From NCBI GenBank assembly GCA_001970855.1, contig LSSN01001361.1, forward strand, positions 1-17,029: a stretch of 17,029 nt of DNA. Direction: 5' to 3'. The DNA is from Smittium culicis. Lineage: Eukaryota > Kickxellomycota > Harpellomycetes > Harpellales > Legeriomycetaceae. Of this stretch, positions 1-9,900 are shown piece after piece (positions within the stretch are counted from its first letter, which is position 1; every line of letters begins with the position of its first letter). A model generated the notes under the pieces. It made no database searches. It was given only the letters and a program-made list of their open reading frames with translations, and was not told the DNA's origin. Both the position numbers and the translations under genes were made by a program.

Positions 1-815
1 TCGAAGAAGAATTGTTTAGGGAGACCGACGTAGGCTATAGCTTTTAAGAAGTAGTTGATGTTGTCAGTGTGCTTAAAATTAAGCTTTTTAGATTTGCGGC
101 GAGTTCTTTTGTTCATGGATCTAGATTTGGGGCCTTTATAAATGCGGACATTTAAAGAAGGGCAAATAACACGGGCGAGTTCAGCGAGAGCTATGCCGTC
201 ACGTAGAGATTCTTCGAGCTCTTCGATAGCTGGTAGCTCGCGACCTATACAAGTTTCGATCCATTGTTTAGCTTCGACAACGTGGCATAGGTACTCGTAG
301 GCCGCGAGGTACTTTCTTTCGATATCGCACCAGCGCCCGTTACGCATATTATAGGAGTCGATAGCGTTAGAGGCGAGGTCTTTTTGGAGTCTGTGACGGC
401 CACGTAAACCAGCAACATCGGGGGAGTCGGGGTATTCTAGGAGCATAGAAGTAATTGGACGGTTAATTAGCATATCGTCATATTGAGAGGATAAAGCGGA
501 CATTGGACGATCTGAAGAGTTTGGGGCAGCTGATTTGCGTATATGGGGAAAGCCGTTTGAGAACAACTCAGCGAGGTTAGGGGAATTAAGAGCAGATAAT
601 GGGGATTTGGGGGCTTTAGAGTTTAGCATTAAAGTGTTGCGGTTGAATAAGGGGGAAATTTTTGAATTAGTTGAAGGGCTGTGGATATTGGAATTGAGAA
701 TAGGGGAAGCTGTGGGGGTTTGAGCAAATTTTGAGGGATAAGAAATCCCAGAGATATAATCGTCATCAGAATAATCGTAAGTTTCAACAACGGTATCAGA
801 TCTTACTCTTACCAT
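1..815 (-). CDS. IQGAP-family (Iqg1/Rng2-like) scaffold, N-terminal part, cut by window edge
   Basis: The frame is open without an intron from ATG (813-815, minus strand) to the window edge, giving 271 residues. Residues about 172-271 match the CH domain of IQGAP proteins: YEYLCHVVEAKQWIE, then ELPAIEELEESLRDGIALAELA, then FKHTDNINYFLKAI and VGLPKQFF at the edge. This exact motif order is typical of IQGAP rather than of other CH proteins. IQGAPs bind F-actin through the CH domain and, through IQ and GAP-related domains lying off the left edge, organise the cytokinetic ring. The CH domain carries a basic stretch (about 231-244, with KRTRRKSKK) where relatives have a short loop. Residues 1-170 are disordered, Ser/Pro-rich, with an acidic patch (DYSDDDY) and seven S/T-P sites (T33, S37, S46, S54, S71, S78, S131). 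The family call is firm; the orthologue name is not assigned because most of the protein is missing. Confidence 0.93.
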   Translation of the reverse strand, partial: MVRVRSDTVVETYDYSDDDYISGISYPSKFAQTPTASPILNSNIHSPSTNSKISPLFNRNTLMLNSKAPKSPLSALNSPNLAELFSNGFPHIRKSAAPNSSDRPMSALSSQYDDMLINRPITSMLLEYPDSPDVAGLRGRHRLQKDLASNAIDSYNMRNGRWCDIERKYLAAYEYLCHVVEAKQWIETCIGRELPAIEELEESLRDGIALAELARVICPSLNVRIYKGPKSRSMNKRTRRKSKKLNFKHTDNINYFLKAIAYVGLPKQFFF

Positions 816-1643
816 TGTGAAGTATATAATATAGACGTAACAAGCAAGTAGTAGTTAAAGTTTAAGACTGGTAGAGCAATAGTGAATTATAGAGTAGTGG
901 GTAAGCGTAACTGTATATTATCGTTAATACAAAATATGGGGAGGAAGCATAAAATTATAGTAAAGCTAAATATGGAAAAAGTTCTATGTATAGCTATGCA
1001 GAGTATATATGTATATTAAAAAAAGAAATCGATTATAGATATGCAGAGTAGGATTTATATGTAGCTGGACTAATAAGTATATATTTTGATAAACTGGGTG
1101 GAATGAGAAGTATGATTAGCTGCAGACTAAACTAGTCTAAAAATAAGCTAGCCAAGTATTTTTAACAGAATTTTTACAATTGATAAAATTGGGTGTTAAA
1201 AACTGGTATAAATGAGGAATAATAGTATAGTATGATTTAATCAGAGATAAAAAAAAAATGCAAAGATAGACAAATAAAATGGAGCTATTAATAGGCATTG
1301 ATCATGAGAGCGATATTTAGTCTTTTAGACAATGAAAATTATCTCGGCACACTAAAAAAAAAAAAAAGACAATAATATAAAAGGAGGTATATCGCAAATA
1401 GATTGTATAATATATAAGAGTAAGGTTGAATCAAAATTTGATCGAGTTGCAGAGCGTTGAAAGTTTATCTTTTTAATAAATAAGCTTTGGACACTGAAGA
1501 AAAAAAAATAGTTTGAGGTTGAAAAAAGAAAGAGTTAAACGAAGAGATGTATAGCTAAAAATAGAGTAAAAGATGGTGGGAGATGTGGTAGATGAAATAA
1601 TATGAGTAGTTTAAGCAATATGAGGGGAGGAACCTTGCAGAAT
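816..1643. other. Upstream region of the IQGAP gene, no gene seen
   Basis: About 0.8 kb of AT-rich DNA with no convincing coding frame on either strand. It should hold the 5' UTR and core promoter of the leftward IQGAP gene. A TATA-like TATATAAT lies at about 823-830, very close to the ATG and probably transcribed. From about 1500 rightwards the plus strand becomes purine-rich, so the IQGAP-sense strand is pyrimidine-rich, like the leader of the large gene at 6826-6956. A 14-A run lies at 1354-1367. Confidence 0.5.
1354..1367. repeat. Poly(A) homopolymer, 14 A
   Basis: An uninterrupted run of 14 A. A matching 14-T run lies at 2105-2118. Such poly(dA:dT) tracts disfavour nucleosomes and are common in fungal promoters; any role here is inferred. 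Confidence 0.8.
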
Positions 1644-2060
1644 TTAGAAGGTTAGTAAAGGATGACAAGAATGAAGAGAATGGAGCTTTGAAATAAAAAC
1701 AAGTGGGGTATGTTTGCAGTGTTTGTGAGGAGAGGTGGGAGAAGTTGTGGCAAGTAGAATAAATGAGCAATAATTATGACTAGATGGAAAGATAAGAGCC
1801 CAGTTTGAAAGTGTATAAAAGAGAGAAATGTTTAGCATTAAAGGAAATGCAATGTTATTTATAGGATCCAAACGCATATAGTGTATTTCCGCAATAGCTG
1901 CCTTGCATCGTTTCAGCGTTTTTACTAATCTTGGCTCTTGTATCTTAGATACCATCCAGTGCTGCCTAAAACCAGCTTTTTTTCGAGTCTGAGTGGACTC
2001 TGCGTGTGCTGCTGTGCTTATTAATTCGTACAAAACAGCTCCATTTAGCTGGCAGCGCAT
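1644..2060 (-). CDS. Unassigned ORF in a GC-richer island (138 codons, doubtful)
   Basis: I do not recognise this ORF. The first 70 codons or so (2060 down to about 1850) have ordinary, balanced protein composition with a basic, helix-prone stretch (RLVKTLKRCKAAIAEIHYM), and lie in DNA clearly richer in G+C than its surroundings. A TAG stop lies in frame 18 bases upstream of the ATG. The remaining codons run through pyrimidine-rich sequence, which lacks stops by composition and reads like an intron or leader, so the true 3' end may be a splice site (for example the GTAAAA after residue Leu-46). The helical stretch vaguely recalls ribosomal protein uL29, but the match needs gaps and is too weak to assign. 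It could instead be a non-coding RNA locus or chance. The CGCG and CCAAT motifs immediately upstream favour some transcription unit here. Confidence 0.25.
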   Translation of the reverse strand: MRCQLNGAVLYELISTAAHAESTQTRKKAGFRQHWMVSKIQEPRLVKTLKRCKAAIAEIHYMRLDPINNIAFPLMLNISLFYTLSNWALIFPSSHNYCSFILLATTSPTSPHKHCKHTPLVFISKLHSLHSCHPLLTF

Positions 2061-2560
2061 CTCTTTACTCTTTTTTTTCTAAGTCTTTGCTAATATTGTA
2101 GTGCTTTTTTTTTTTTTTGGTCTATTAAAGTCCTGATATCTCGCATTTTCTGGTGAATATTTTCTGGCGTTTTTTTTTTTCGCGGAATCTTATGAGATAA
2201 GTACGAATTTCCTGTCTTTATTTTTTTTTCGGTTTTTATCCATCTTTGTAGTGTTTACACCTTCTTATTGTACCCAATAACCGCTCTGCTCATCTTTTTC
2301 ACTTTCCCTATCAATCTTTTTCATCCTTTTCATTGGTCCGCTGTATTTATACTTCTTTCATATTTTTTTTGGGTTTTATGAGCAGATTTTCGCGTTATTT
2401 TTCTACAACGAAAGAATAAAAACTAGCGATTTATTGGCTACTACTTTTGTTTATGCACAAACTGAGGTGCTAATTTCTAGCCTAGCTATTGGCAGGTATT
2501 ATTTGACACGTCGCGCTTTGTTCTTTTTAGTTTAAATTTTTATAAAATAAACGCGAAAAT
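2061..2560. promoter_or_regulatory. Promoter-like block with clustered CGCG and CCAAT motifs
   Basis: In T-rich DNA lie four CGCG cores: 2181-2184 (TTTCGCG), 2391-2394 (TTTTCGCG), 2512-2515 (in CACGTCGCGC) and 2552-2555 (ACGCGAAAA). Three carry the A/T flank of the fungal SBF/MBF or E2F type (CGCGAAA). There are also four CCAAT pentamers: 2274-2278 on plus, and 2332-2336, 2433-2437 and 2488-2492 on minus (as ATTGG). A 14-T run lies at 2105-2118. This is far denser than the surrounding AT-rich DNA would suggest. The target is unclear: the minus-strand ORF starting at 2060, the more distant IQGAP gene, or an unseen plus-strand transcript. Confidence 0.45.
2105..2118. repeat. Poly(T) homopolymer, 14 T
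   Basis: An uninterrupted run of 14 T beside the GC-richer island and the CGCG/CCAAT block. Another T run (8 T) at 2071-2078 directly abuts the island and would read as a Pol III-type terminator if the island were transcribed on the plus strand; no A or B box was found to support that. Confidence 0.8.
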
Positions 2561-4170
2561 TGTTTTTGGCATTATTGCAATATCATAACGGGAAATATTA
2601 ATTCTTTATCAGGTTGTTTACATATACATTCATTCTTAATACCTATTTGCTACTCATCTAAAGTTGTCTTTATATTACAATTTAATATTTGCTATCTATT
2701 TAGAGCTTATTAATACTTTAATATGTAATTTTTTTCTCGAATTTATTAGTCTTATATTTATTTTTTAGCAAAACATTAAAACTGATATAGTATTAGTTAG
2801 TTGATTTAAGCACAAAGTTTATTTCTAAATAGTCTACAATGAAAAAATATATATAAAACTAAATATAAAAGTCAGTGGCCTGATAGCTCTACGTAAAAAT
2901 GTTTGAAGTCAAGTTTTAATAAGTTATAGTAAATATAAATAAATACAAGTTCAGCAGCAAAGGAATAAAAATCAGAAAGAGCTTAGTGAAAACCCCATTA
3001 ATATGTTTACTAATCAACAAGCTATAATTCACATTCTATTTATCCTACTCTACTGCAATGCCCAAAAGTAACAAAAAAGCGTTGTTTGTAAGCTGGAAAG
3101 TATCATACTTTTATTTCAAAATACTTATTGTCAATCACTTTCCAAATAAAAACAGTATACACCTTTTAAAAAAAAGCTACTATAAACTGTATTTATACTT
3201 TAAAAGAATTCCAGTCAGTAATATAAATACAGTCTATAATACCTTTTCTTTAAAAATGTGTAAAGCGCTCCAAACTAACTTTTAAAGTCAATCTGTAATG
3301 TTCTTTTATGGCACCCAGTTTCTTTGTTAAAAAAAACCGAATCCTCTTTCAATAAAGAATTTAAATCTAAACAATATTAATTTCATACGCTCTATATTCA
3401 CAATGCCTTAAAAAGATGATTTCATTAGAAAAATAAATATTGTATCTCAGCTCCATAGATGCTCCAGTTCACTAAAGTCAACTTCAAGACGGGATCATAA
3501 AGCTCTCTCAAGCTGAAATACGCAACTTAAATAACCATTTCAATCACTCTTTCCTTCCATAATAAAAATGGCATTTGGGTATATATAAAGCGCATCGATA
3601 ATATTATCCTGGTTTAATATCCCTTGAATCGAAGAAAAGCAAGCAGAGAATTAAAATAGACTATGCTTTTTCGCTTTAAGAATTGGCTATGAATATACTA
3701 CTTCATCATCTTTTGTCAACAGTGCTTATAATTACTAATTACGATTAAATACTTACTTGATCTGTCTGTATCGCTATATGAATATCGGCTCTTTTTTTTT
3801 CCCTTTTATTTTCTGATGTATTAGTGAAAGCGTACTGAAAAAACATTCTACTGTTATTTATGCATTTTGAGAACTCTTTTTTCTCCTATAAAAGTATCAA
3901 CTTTGCTAATCTAATAAAATTTCCTTCGCTCTTGGCCAGTAATCAGTTGCCCCTATCACATTTATCCTGCCATTTAATCCAATAACATCACTCATTCATT
4001 TCGCTCTTCCTCGACTTTTAATTATAAAATTCGTTTTGCTTTTACTGATATTTTTATTATAATAACCCTATTTCTACAAACAATTTTTTGATATTTTTTT
4101 TATAATCTATAATTATTGATTTCTTGTTATTATTTCAATTTACTTAATTTATTATACATTTTTTATTTAA
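2561..4170. other. AT-rich intergenic stretch, no supported gene
   Basis: Nothing here reads as a convincing gene on either strand. A 75-codon plus-strand frame at 3058-3285 is Lys/Tyr/Phe/Asn-rich, as random AT-rich translation is. A good TATA box match (TATATAAAG, 3582-3590) is followed only by very short frames. A GC-richer patch at 3428-3526 is open on the minus strand for 33 codons with a TTTCAG just inside, but has no partner exon. No tRNA could be folded. Confidence 0.5.
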
Positions 4171-4682
4171 ATCTCATCACGTGTAAAACTCCTTTCCTTA
4201 GCCCAATCAGCTCAACAATTATTTTTTCACCTCTCAAATAACCACCTGTTTTAATAATCTTTGCATTTCATTTGATTATTCTATCAGTATTGCCGAAATT
4301 CACTTCGCTAATTATTTATTATATATTGCCAATAATACAGTCATTTCCAGTATTATACTCACAGCTAAAAACATATCTAAATAAATCTTGAATTAATACA
4401 GTCATACTTTCCTATAGATTAACTGTAATCCCATTGTTTTAATCATCCACTCAGTTGTACTTATACGCACATTTAATTGCAAAACATTTTCAAAACTCGA
4501 ATAATCCTGCTTGGATTATAAACTACCATTACTCGCCTTTTTTCTTATAGTAAACTTACTTTTACATTTTGCCCCTTTCTTATACTCAAATTATTCCTAT
4601 TTTCTCTTACGCAATATACCTAAATCTAAAGTATATACTAACTCTTATATATTCAAATATAACTAACCCTGATAATCACAAA
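4171..4682 (+). promoter_or_regulatory. Upstream region of the QDPR gene with E-box and CCAAT box
   Basis: An ATCACGTG element (4176-4183) contains the palindromic bHLH site CACGTG, and a CCAATCA (4203-4209) matches the HAP/NF-Y site. They are 20 bases apart and about 0.5 kb before the ATG. The rest is pyrimidine-rich on the sense strand, continuing to the start codon. The sequence matches are plain; binding and function are inferred. Confidence 0.4.
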
Positions 4683-6052
4683 ATGCCATCTGCTATTATA
4701 TACGGCTCATCTGGCTCTCTGGGTTCTGAGGTTGTAACGCTTTTTAAAAATTTTGGATGGGTAAATTTTACTACTATACCTATATTTTATTCCTTATATC
4801 ATCATCCATATCATTCAAAATAACCCCTTCCATTAACCTTGTCCCACTCTCCCTCCCCACCTACCTTTCCATTTAGTTTACAAATTACAACTTTTCCAAT
4901 ATAAAACTTTGCTTTAAACCCCCTCCTCAACTTATATATTTGGGTTTTACTTGCCTATACTTTATATATTAGGACATTATTGGAATTGACCTTGTAAAAA
5001 ACAATGAAATAGATAAATGTGTTGTTGTAGACCCAAGCTTTGATTTACTAAAACAAGGCGACTCTATTTGCTCGTCTATAAAGTCTTTAGGTACCTTGGA
5101 AAAATCCTTTGACACAATCATTGTCGTATCTGGTGGTTGGGCAGGCGGAAACGCTGCGTCTCAAGGTTTTGTTTTTTGTTTTTTGCATCTCTTCTCTAAC
5201 CTATTTATAATAAAACAGCGTATCCCATAGCTTTACCTGCTTGTATGTTCTTTTTTTTTTAGATTTCCTTGCTTCTACCGACCTTTCGCTCAAACAGTCG
5301 GTGTATACTTCAGCTATCGGTGCTAAACTAGCATCTTTATACTTGAAAGAGTAAATACTTACCCCACTTTACTACTTTATTCACATAATCAAGATAAAAA
5401 ATTTTTAATTAATTAATTAATTAATTAATTATTCAACTTTTTTGTGATTACAATAATAAAAATAAAAATTTAGAAATGGGGTTGCGATTTTCACAGGCGC
5501 TCAAGCTGCGTTGGATGGTACCCCAGGTATGATCGGATACGGATTAGCCAAAGCCTCTGTCCACCAGTTAGTCAAAAGCTTGGCTATGGACGGTTCTGGT
5601 CTTCCTCCTAACTCCCTAGTATACTGTATCCTACCGTAACACATTTTAATATCTATATGAGCTCTTAAAACTACCATTAATATATTATTTTTTTCTCTGC
5701 ATAAGTTTTATTTTACTATATATAACTGATTTACTATTCATACTGAATATCATACCCTATTTTCTTTATGATATACTGATTTTTCCATATCTAGAATAAC
5801 ATTGGACACTCAAGCAAACAGAAATGCTATGCCCACCGCTGACCACTCTAGCTGGACTCCCATCCTTGATCTTTCCTTGTAAATAATCGGCCGTCTATAT
5901 TTTTACCGAATACTTTGAAACTTTATACTAATTTCTTTTTTTTTCTTTATTCCTTTAGGTTCATACTTGATTTGTGCCAGCATAAAAAAACATTCCCAAA
6001 TGGCCACTTAATCTCTGTCACCACCATAAACAATTCAACTACATTTATTTGA
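4683..6052 (+). CDS. QDPR: Quinoid dihydropteridine reductase, six exons
   Basis: Exons: 4683-4760, 4973-5165, 5263-5350, 5474-5635, 5795-5878, 5959-6052 (TGA). All five introns are GT..AG (212, 97, 123, 159 and 80 nt; phases 0, 1, 2, 2, 2) and the joined frame is open for 232 codons, close to the 244 aa of the human enzyme. This SDR-family enzyme reduces quinonoid dihydrobiopterin to tetrahydrobiopterin with NADH, recycling the cofactor of aromatic amino acid hydroxylases in the cytosol. Visible signatures: nucleotide-binding YGSSGSLG (7-14), acidic Asp-32 after beta-2 (GIDL) that favours NADH, SGGWAGGNA (79-87), FTGAQAALDGTPG (126-138), catalytic Tyr-142 and Lys-146 in GYGLAKASVH, LPPNS (about 163), and NADHSSWTP-like TADHSSWTP. 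The C-terminus lacks the last few residues of animal forms. Exon borders rest on frame and homology, with no transcript data; the least certain donor is GTTTTG at 5166. Confidence 0.95.
5405..5431. repeat. TTAA tetranucleotide microsatellite in QDPR intron 3
   Basis: Six and a half perfect copies of TTAA lie inside the 123-nt third intron (5351-5473) of the dihydropteridine reductase gene. The unit is 4 bp, so copy-number change would alter only intron length. It is self-complementary and should be polymorphic. Confidence 0.9.
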
Positions 6053-6825
6053 TTTTTTTTTACTTATTTTTTAGCCCATATAAGTATATTCTCATTACTC
6101 TATCTTCTACACTGACCTTAACTGGACATCTCACAATCTCTATTTTTTTTACTAGTTTTAATGTATCTTTTTATGAATTTTTATCTCGCTACAACTAGCT
6201 CATCTAATTGTTTTCCCGTACAAAAAGTTACATATTTTCGTTTATTGAATTGATTATTATTCACCTATTTTGTTACTTTTCTATTGTGCCAATTAATTTG
6301 TGCCCATATTGTGTTATCTATAGCACCTGCCAAGTATGCACATAATACTCATAATAATTTATTTATTAAGCTAAATAACCTTTCATCGTTTATAAAATTG
6401 TAAAAAGTTTTGATTGTTGAAATATGCCGAGATTTATCTTATTTAGGGAAAAAAAACATTACAGACCGATTTATTTTATTATGGTTTATTTTTAGCTTAT
6501 TCTCTGCCTTTTAACGTTCAAGAAAAATAAACGACCTTATATTATCTACAAAATCTATATTTATATTTATTGCTAATTAAATGAAAATAATAATATAACA
6601 GCTAATAAAAAATTAAATTAAAATAATTAAAGCGTATTTACACATGCATTTTCAACCAACCGCATTTCTACCTACGTTAATTTTCGGCCAACTGATTCAA
6701 CTTTTAACCAAAAAATTTATATACATTTAAGGATTCCAATTTTATTTATTTGCGCTCAACTTTACATTTATTGTAATATCTTTTTCATTTTTTGTTAAAG
6801 CAATTTCTTAAAGTAGTTATATTCT
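6053..6825. other. Spacer between QDPR and the large gene
   Basis: AT-rich DNA that should hold the QDPR 3' UTR and the distal promoter of the next gene. No open frame of note. An AATAAA lies at about 6525, far from the stop, so the true polyadenylation signal is not clear. Confidence 0.5.
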
Positions 6826-6956
6826 CTTTTTTTTTTATCTCCATCACCTTCTACCCTTATCCAAACTATACACTTTCTTCTGAATGCCTCTCTCACTATA
6901 ACTCTTTCCTTTATAAAACTTTTTTATTTTATATTATTTAAACCCATTAATATAAA
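6826..6956 (+). promoter_or_regulatory. Pyrimidine-rich leader of the large gene
   Basis: The 130 bases before the ATG at 6957 are strongly C/T-rich on the sense strand (for example CTCCATCACCTTCTACCC and CCTCTCTCACTATAACTC), ending in an AT-rich segment with A at -3 (AAAATG). Pyrimidine tracts just upstream of the start are a common feature of fungal core promoters and 5' UTRs. It supports this ATG as the start. Confidence 0.5.
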
Positions 6957-9900
6957 ATGTTGGATACCTTTGCTGATTCCACTTGCAAAAAGTTTAGAAT
7001 AATTGGTCTTGATAAATATTTCGTTCTAGAAAAAATTGAAATCCGCCCTCTTTACACCCTCATTCCTTTCCAAATCAATAATCTCACAAACGAAAAACTA
7101 TCCCTAAAACTCGATTCCTCTCAAAATGATGTGGTTCTCATTCAAGAACTCAATCCTAACTGGAACATCCTGTCTCACACTGAAAAAGTCAACTACATTT
7201 CTGTGAGAAAGTTAAAGCCTTCTTTTTTCCATAATTACCCCATCGATGTCTTTAATTCTTTAAATGAAACTCAGAATAATTCTATCGACTCTACGTCAAA
7301 AATCCCTTCTTCAATACAAAACGCAACCATAAATGATTCTAATTCATCAACAGAGTTACCACGGAATTTAAAACCCAAATTACCACTGCTCGCGATATCT
7401 GCTGCCACTAAGCCACAAAGAAGATTTATGCAAATGTTCAATGAAGGCCCTTTCTTAAACCACATTGATCTACTTCCAAACCAATCAAAAACCTTATTTC
7501 TTTCTCTAAACACTTCCTCTGCCTCAGTATCAAAAAACAACTTTATAGCTGTTAAAAAAAATATAGAGAATATTTCTAACCATCCTTTATCGTCTAATCA
7601 AACCCACGAACTATCGAAATCCTCATCTCATAATACTTCTGTTTCTGAAAACGAATTGGAAAAACAAAAAATTAGACAAATTTCTTTCTCAAGCTCAGGC
7701 TCAGGCTCAGGCCCATTCTCTAAACTCTCTTCAGATAACAATTATTTGCTGCCTGTAAAGTTACGAATTTCTGAAGTCTCAAAGCCTTATCAAGACGATT
7801 CTGCCTCTTGCGAATTCACTCTGCAAAATCCTGCTTTTACAGAACTCAAATTTATAATCGAATCTGGATTTAGAAAGCTTATTCTATTTTACGACTCGCC
7901 TCATCTAAACTTTTTTAACTGCTCGCCCTACTCCTCCTACTACATCGATATTTCTTTCAAAAACGACTCTGTCATTCCTTTAGAATGGAATGCCTTCTTA
8001 TCTGATCTTAAGCTCTCCAACGAAAGCGATTCTAACTTTTTATCTAGTAGAAATAGCACATCCTTTACTTCTCCCATGGGGAATCAGAATTCCAATCTAC
8101 AACCCACCTCCACCATAACCGAAAGCCTCAATAAAAGCCCTTATATTAAGCTTATCGGTCTTAACGGCATTGAAAAATCATTTGGAACATTAAACCCTTA
8201 TGAAACTGACACCATCAGAGTTGTTTATACAACCCAAAACGAAGATCAATTTAAATGTAAACTTACCCTTGAAGATTTAGATAGCAGATCTGACAAATTT
8301 GAATGGGCTGTTTATGGTAAAATGAAATCCATTCTTAGTTCCCGCAGATTGGAATTAATTGGTGAAAAAGTTATTGATTTTGGCACATGCGCATCTGGAA
8401 CTTGGGCTAAAAAACATCTAATATTCAAAAATAACAGCGACCAAAATCTATCTGTTTCATTTAAAATAGAAGGCGATATTGCGGATTTAGAATTTCAAAG
8501 CATTGACGAAAATGCTGACGATCCTAGCATTTTTCCGGATCACGAATTTTCATCCTCAAATCTTCAAAACATTGAATCTACCGATCACACATTTTCATCA
8601 GGAACTCAACCAGTCAATAACTCAATATCAAACTACATAATCAACTGCAGATCTGAACCTGAAGGAGCTTATTCAAACAATAACAATGATAAGCTATTCG
8701 CTAGCACCGAATTTAAACATCAAAACGTTGATATTCCACAATCTGATAAATCTCATTTAATTGCTGAAAGCAGCTTGACTAATAAAAAACTCTCACATTT
8801 CTTCAATCAAAACAATAAATTTAACCAACCATTATCCACAGATATTGCCACTAAATCTATTTCACTAGCTCCTAGTGATTCTAGTATCCCAAACACTGAC
8901 AGTTCTCTCCAAGCTGGAAACAGCCAACACAACTATCCATTTCTTAAAAATTTCCCTCTTGACAGTTTACATGATAACTCGTCCGCTTTTGCTTCTAACT
9001 CTCACTCTTCAATTCCTAATAAAAGCTCTTTATTCCTAAGAAACTCTTCTAACATTGACTCTGAAGAAAAAGCAAATGCATCAGATTCGATAATCCTTAG
9101 ATCTAGAGATGATAATAACAGAAAAAAATCTGACGAGTTAATTCTGAAACCTGGCTCGACTAAAGGTATCATCATTATGGTTTTAGAATCTATTAAAGGC
9201 TCTATTCCTAATCAAGAACTAGGAAATGTCTCTAAACACTCTTTCACTTTGGAATGTAAATATGGAAATCCTACCAACAACTCGACTGTTATAAATGCCT
9301 CCAATTTATCCATACCATGTATCATCAGCTGCTGCACGTCTTTGATCGCTGTAAAGCAAAAAATTATTGACACTGGCCCTATCAGCGTTGGTGCTGTTAA
9401 AAACATATACATAACTGTAGAAAATTTGGCAGATATCGAAGCCCAATTTCGCTGCAGTCTAGACTCAAAAATTATTAACTGCAACCACCTACCTGTAAAA
9501 ATTCCCCCAAGAGACTCTGTTAGTATCAGAATAGACATTTATCCTCGCCGCATCAATCCAAGATACAGAAAACAAATCAATATTGTAAACTTAAAAAATC
9601 GCAATCAGCCCGACTTAATTGTTAACATTAAGTCTGAGCACGTCGACCCTGGAAGAATGTCTTTCCATAATTTGCTTTACAAAACAACTCTTAATAACAG
9701 GGAGCAAAATTTTATTGATTTTGGTATCTCTCCAATAAATTCACCCGTTTTAAAAATTATGAATATTGAAAACTTGTGCGATGAAGAAATCGAAATAGAA
9801 TTTTCATCGGAAAACACGCAATCTCTTAGCGTTTTTTCGCTGTGTGGTGATAGTGGTGTTGATCTACAAATACCTTTCAACTCCAAATTTGACGAAAATG

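Noticed and set aside
535..723. 62-codon plus-strand ORF
   Set aside because: It lies antisense to the IQGAP coding frame, whose translation matches a known family; it is a shadow.
1855..2078. Island tested as snRNA, SRP RNA, RNase P/MRP RNA or tRNA
   Set aside because: Short resemblances to U1 (AGATACCAT) and the U5 loop (TTTTTACTA) are not followed by the required flanking stems or conserved blocks; no A/B boxes were found.
3058..3285. 75-codon plus-strand ORF, beginning with MPKSNKKALF before a GTAAGC donor-like motif
   Set aside because: Composition is what random AT-rich DNA gives, and no downstream exon that would make sense of the donor could be found.
3582..3700. TATATAAAG as promoter of a gene at about 3663
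   Set aside because: The ATGs downstream open only 9- and 19-codon frames.
4569..4823. 84-codon plus-strand ORF taken as a gene
   Set aside because: Only its internal part (from the ATG at 4683 to 4760) is QDPR exon 1; the upstream codons are leader and the downstream ones are intron 1.
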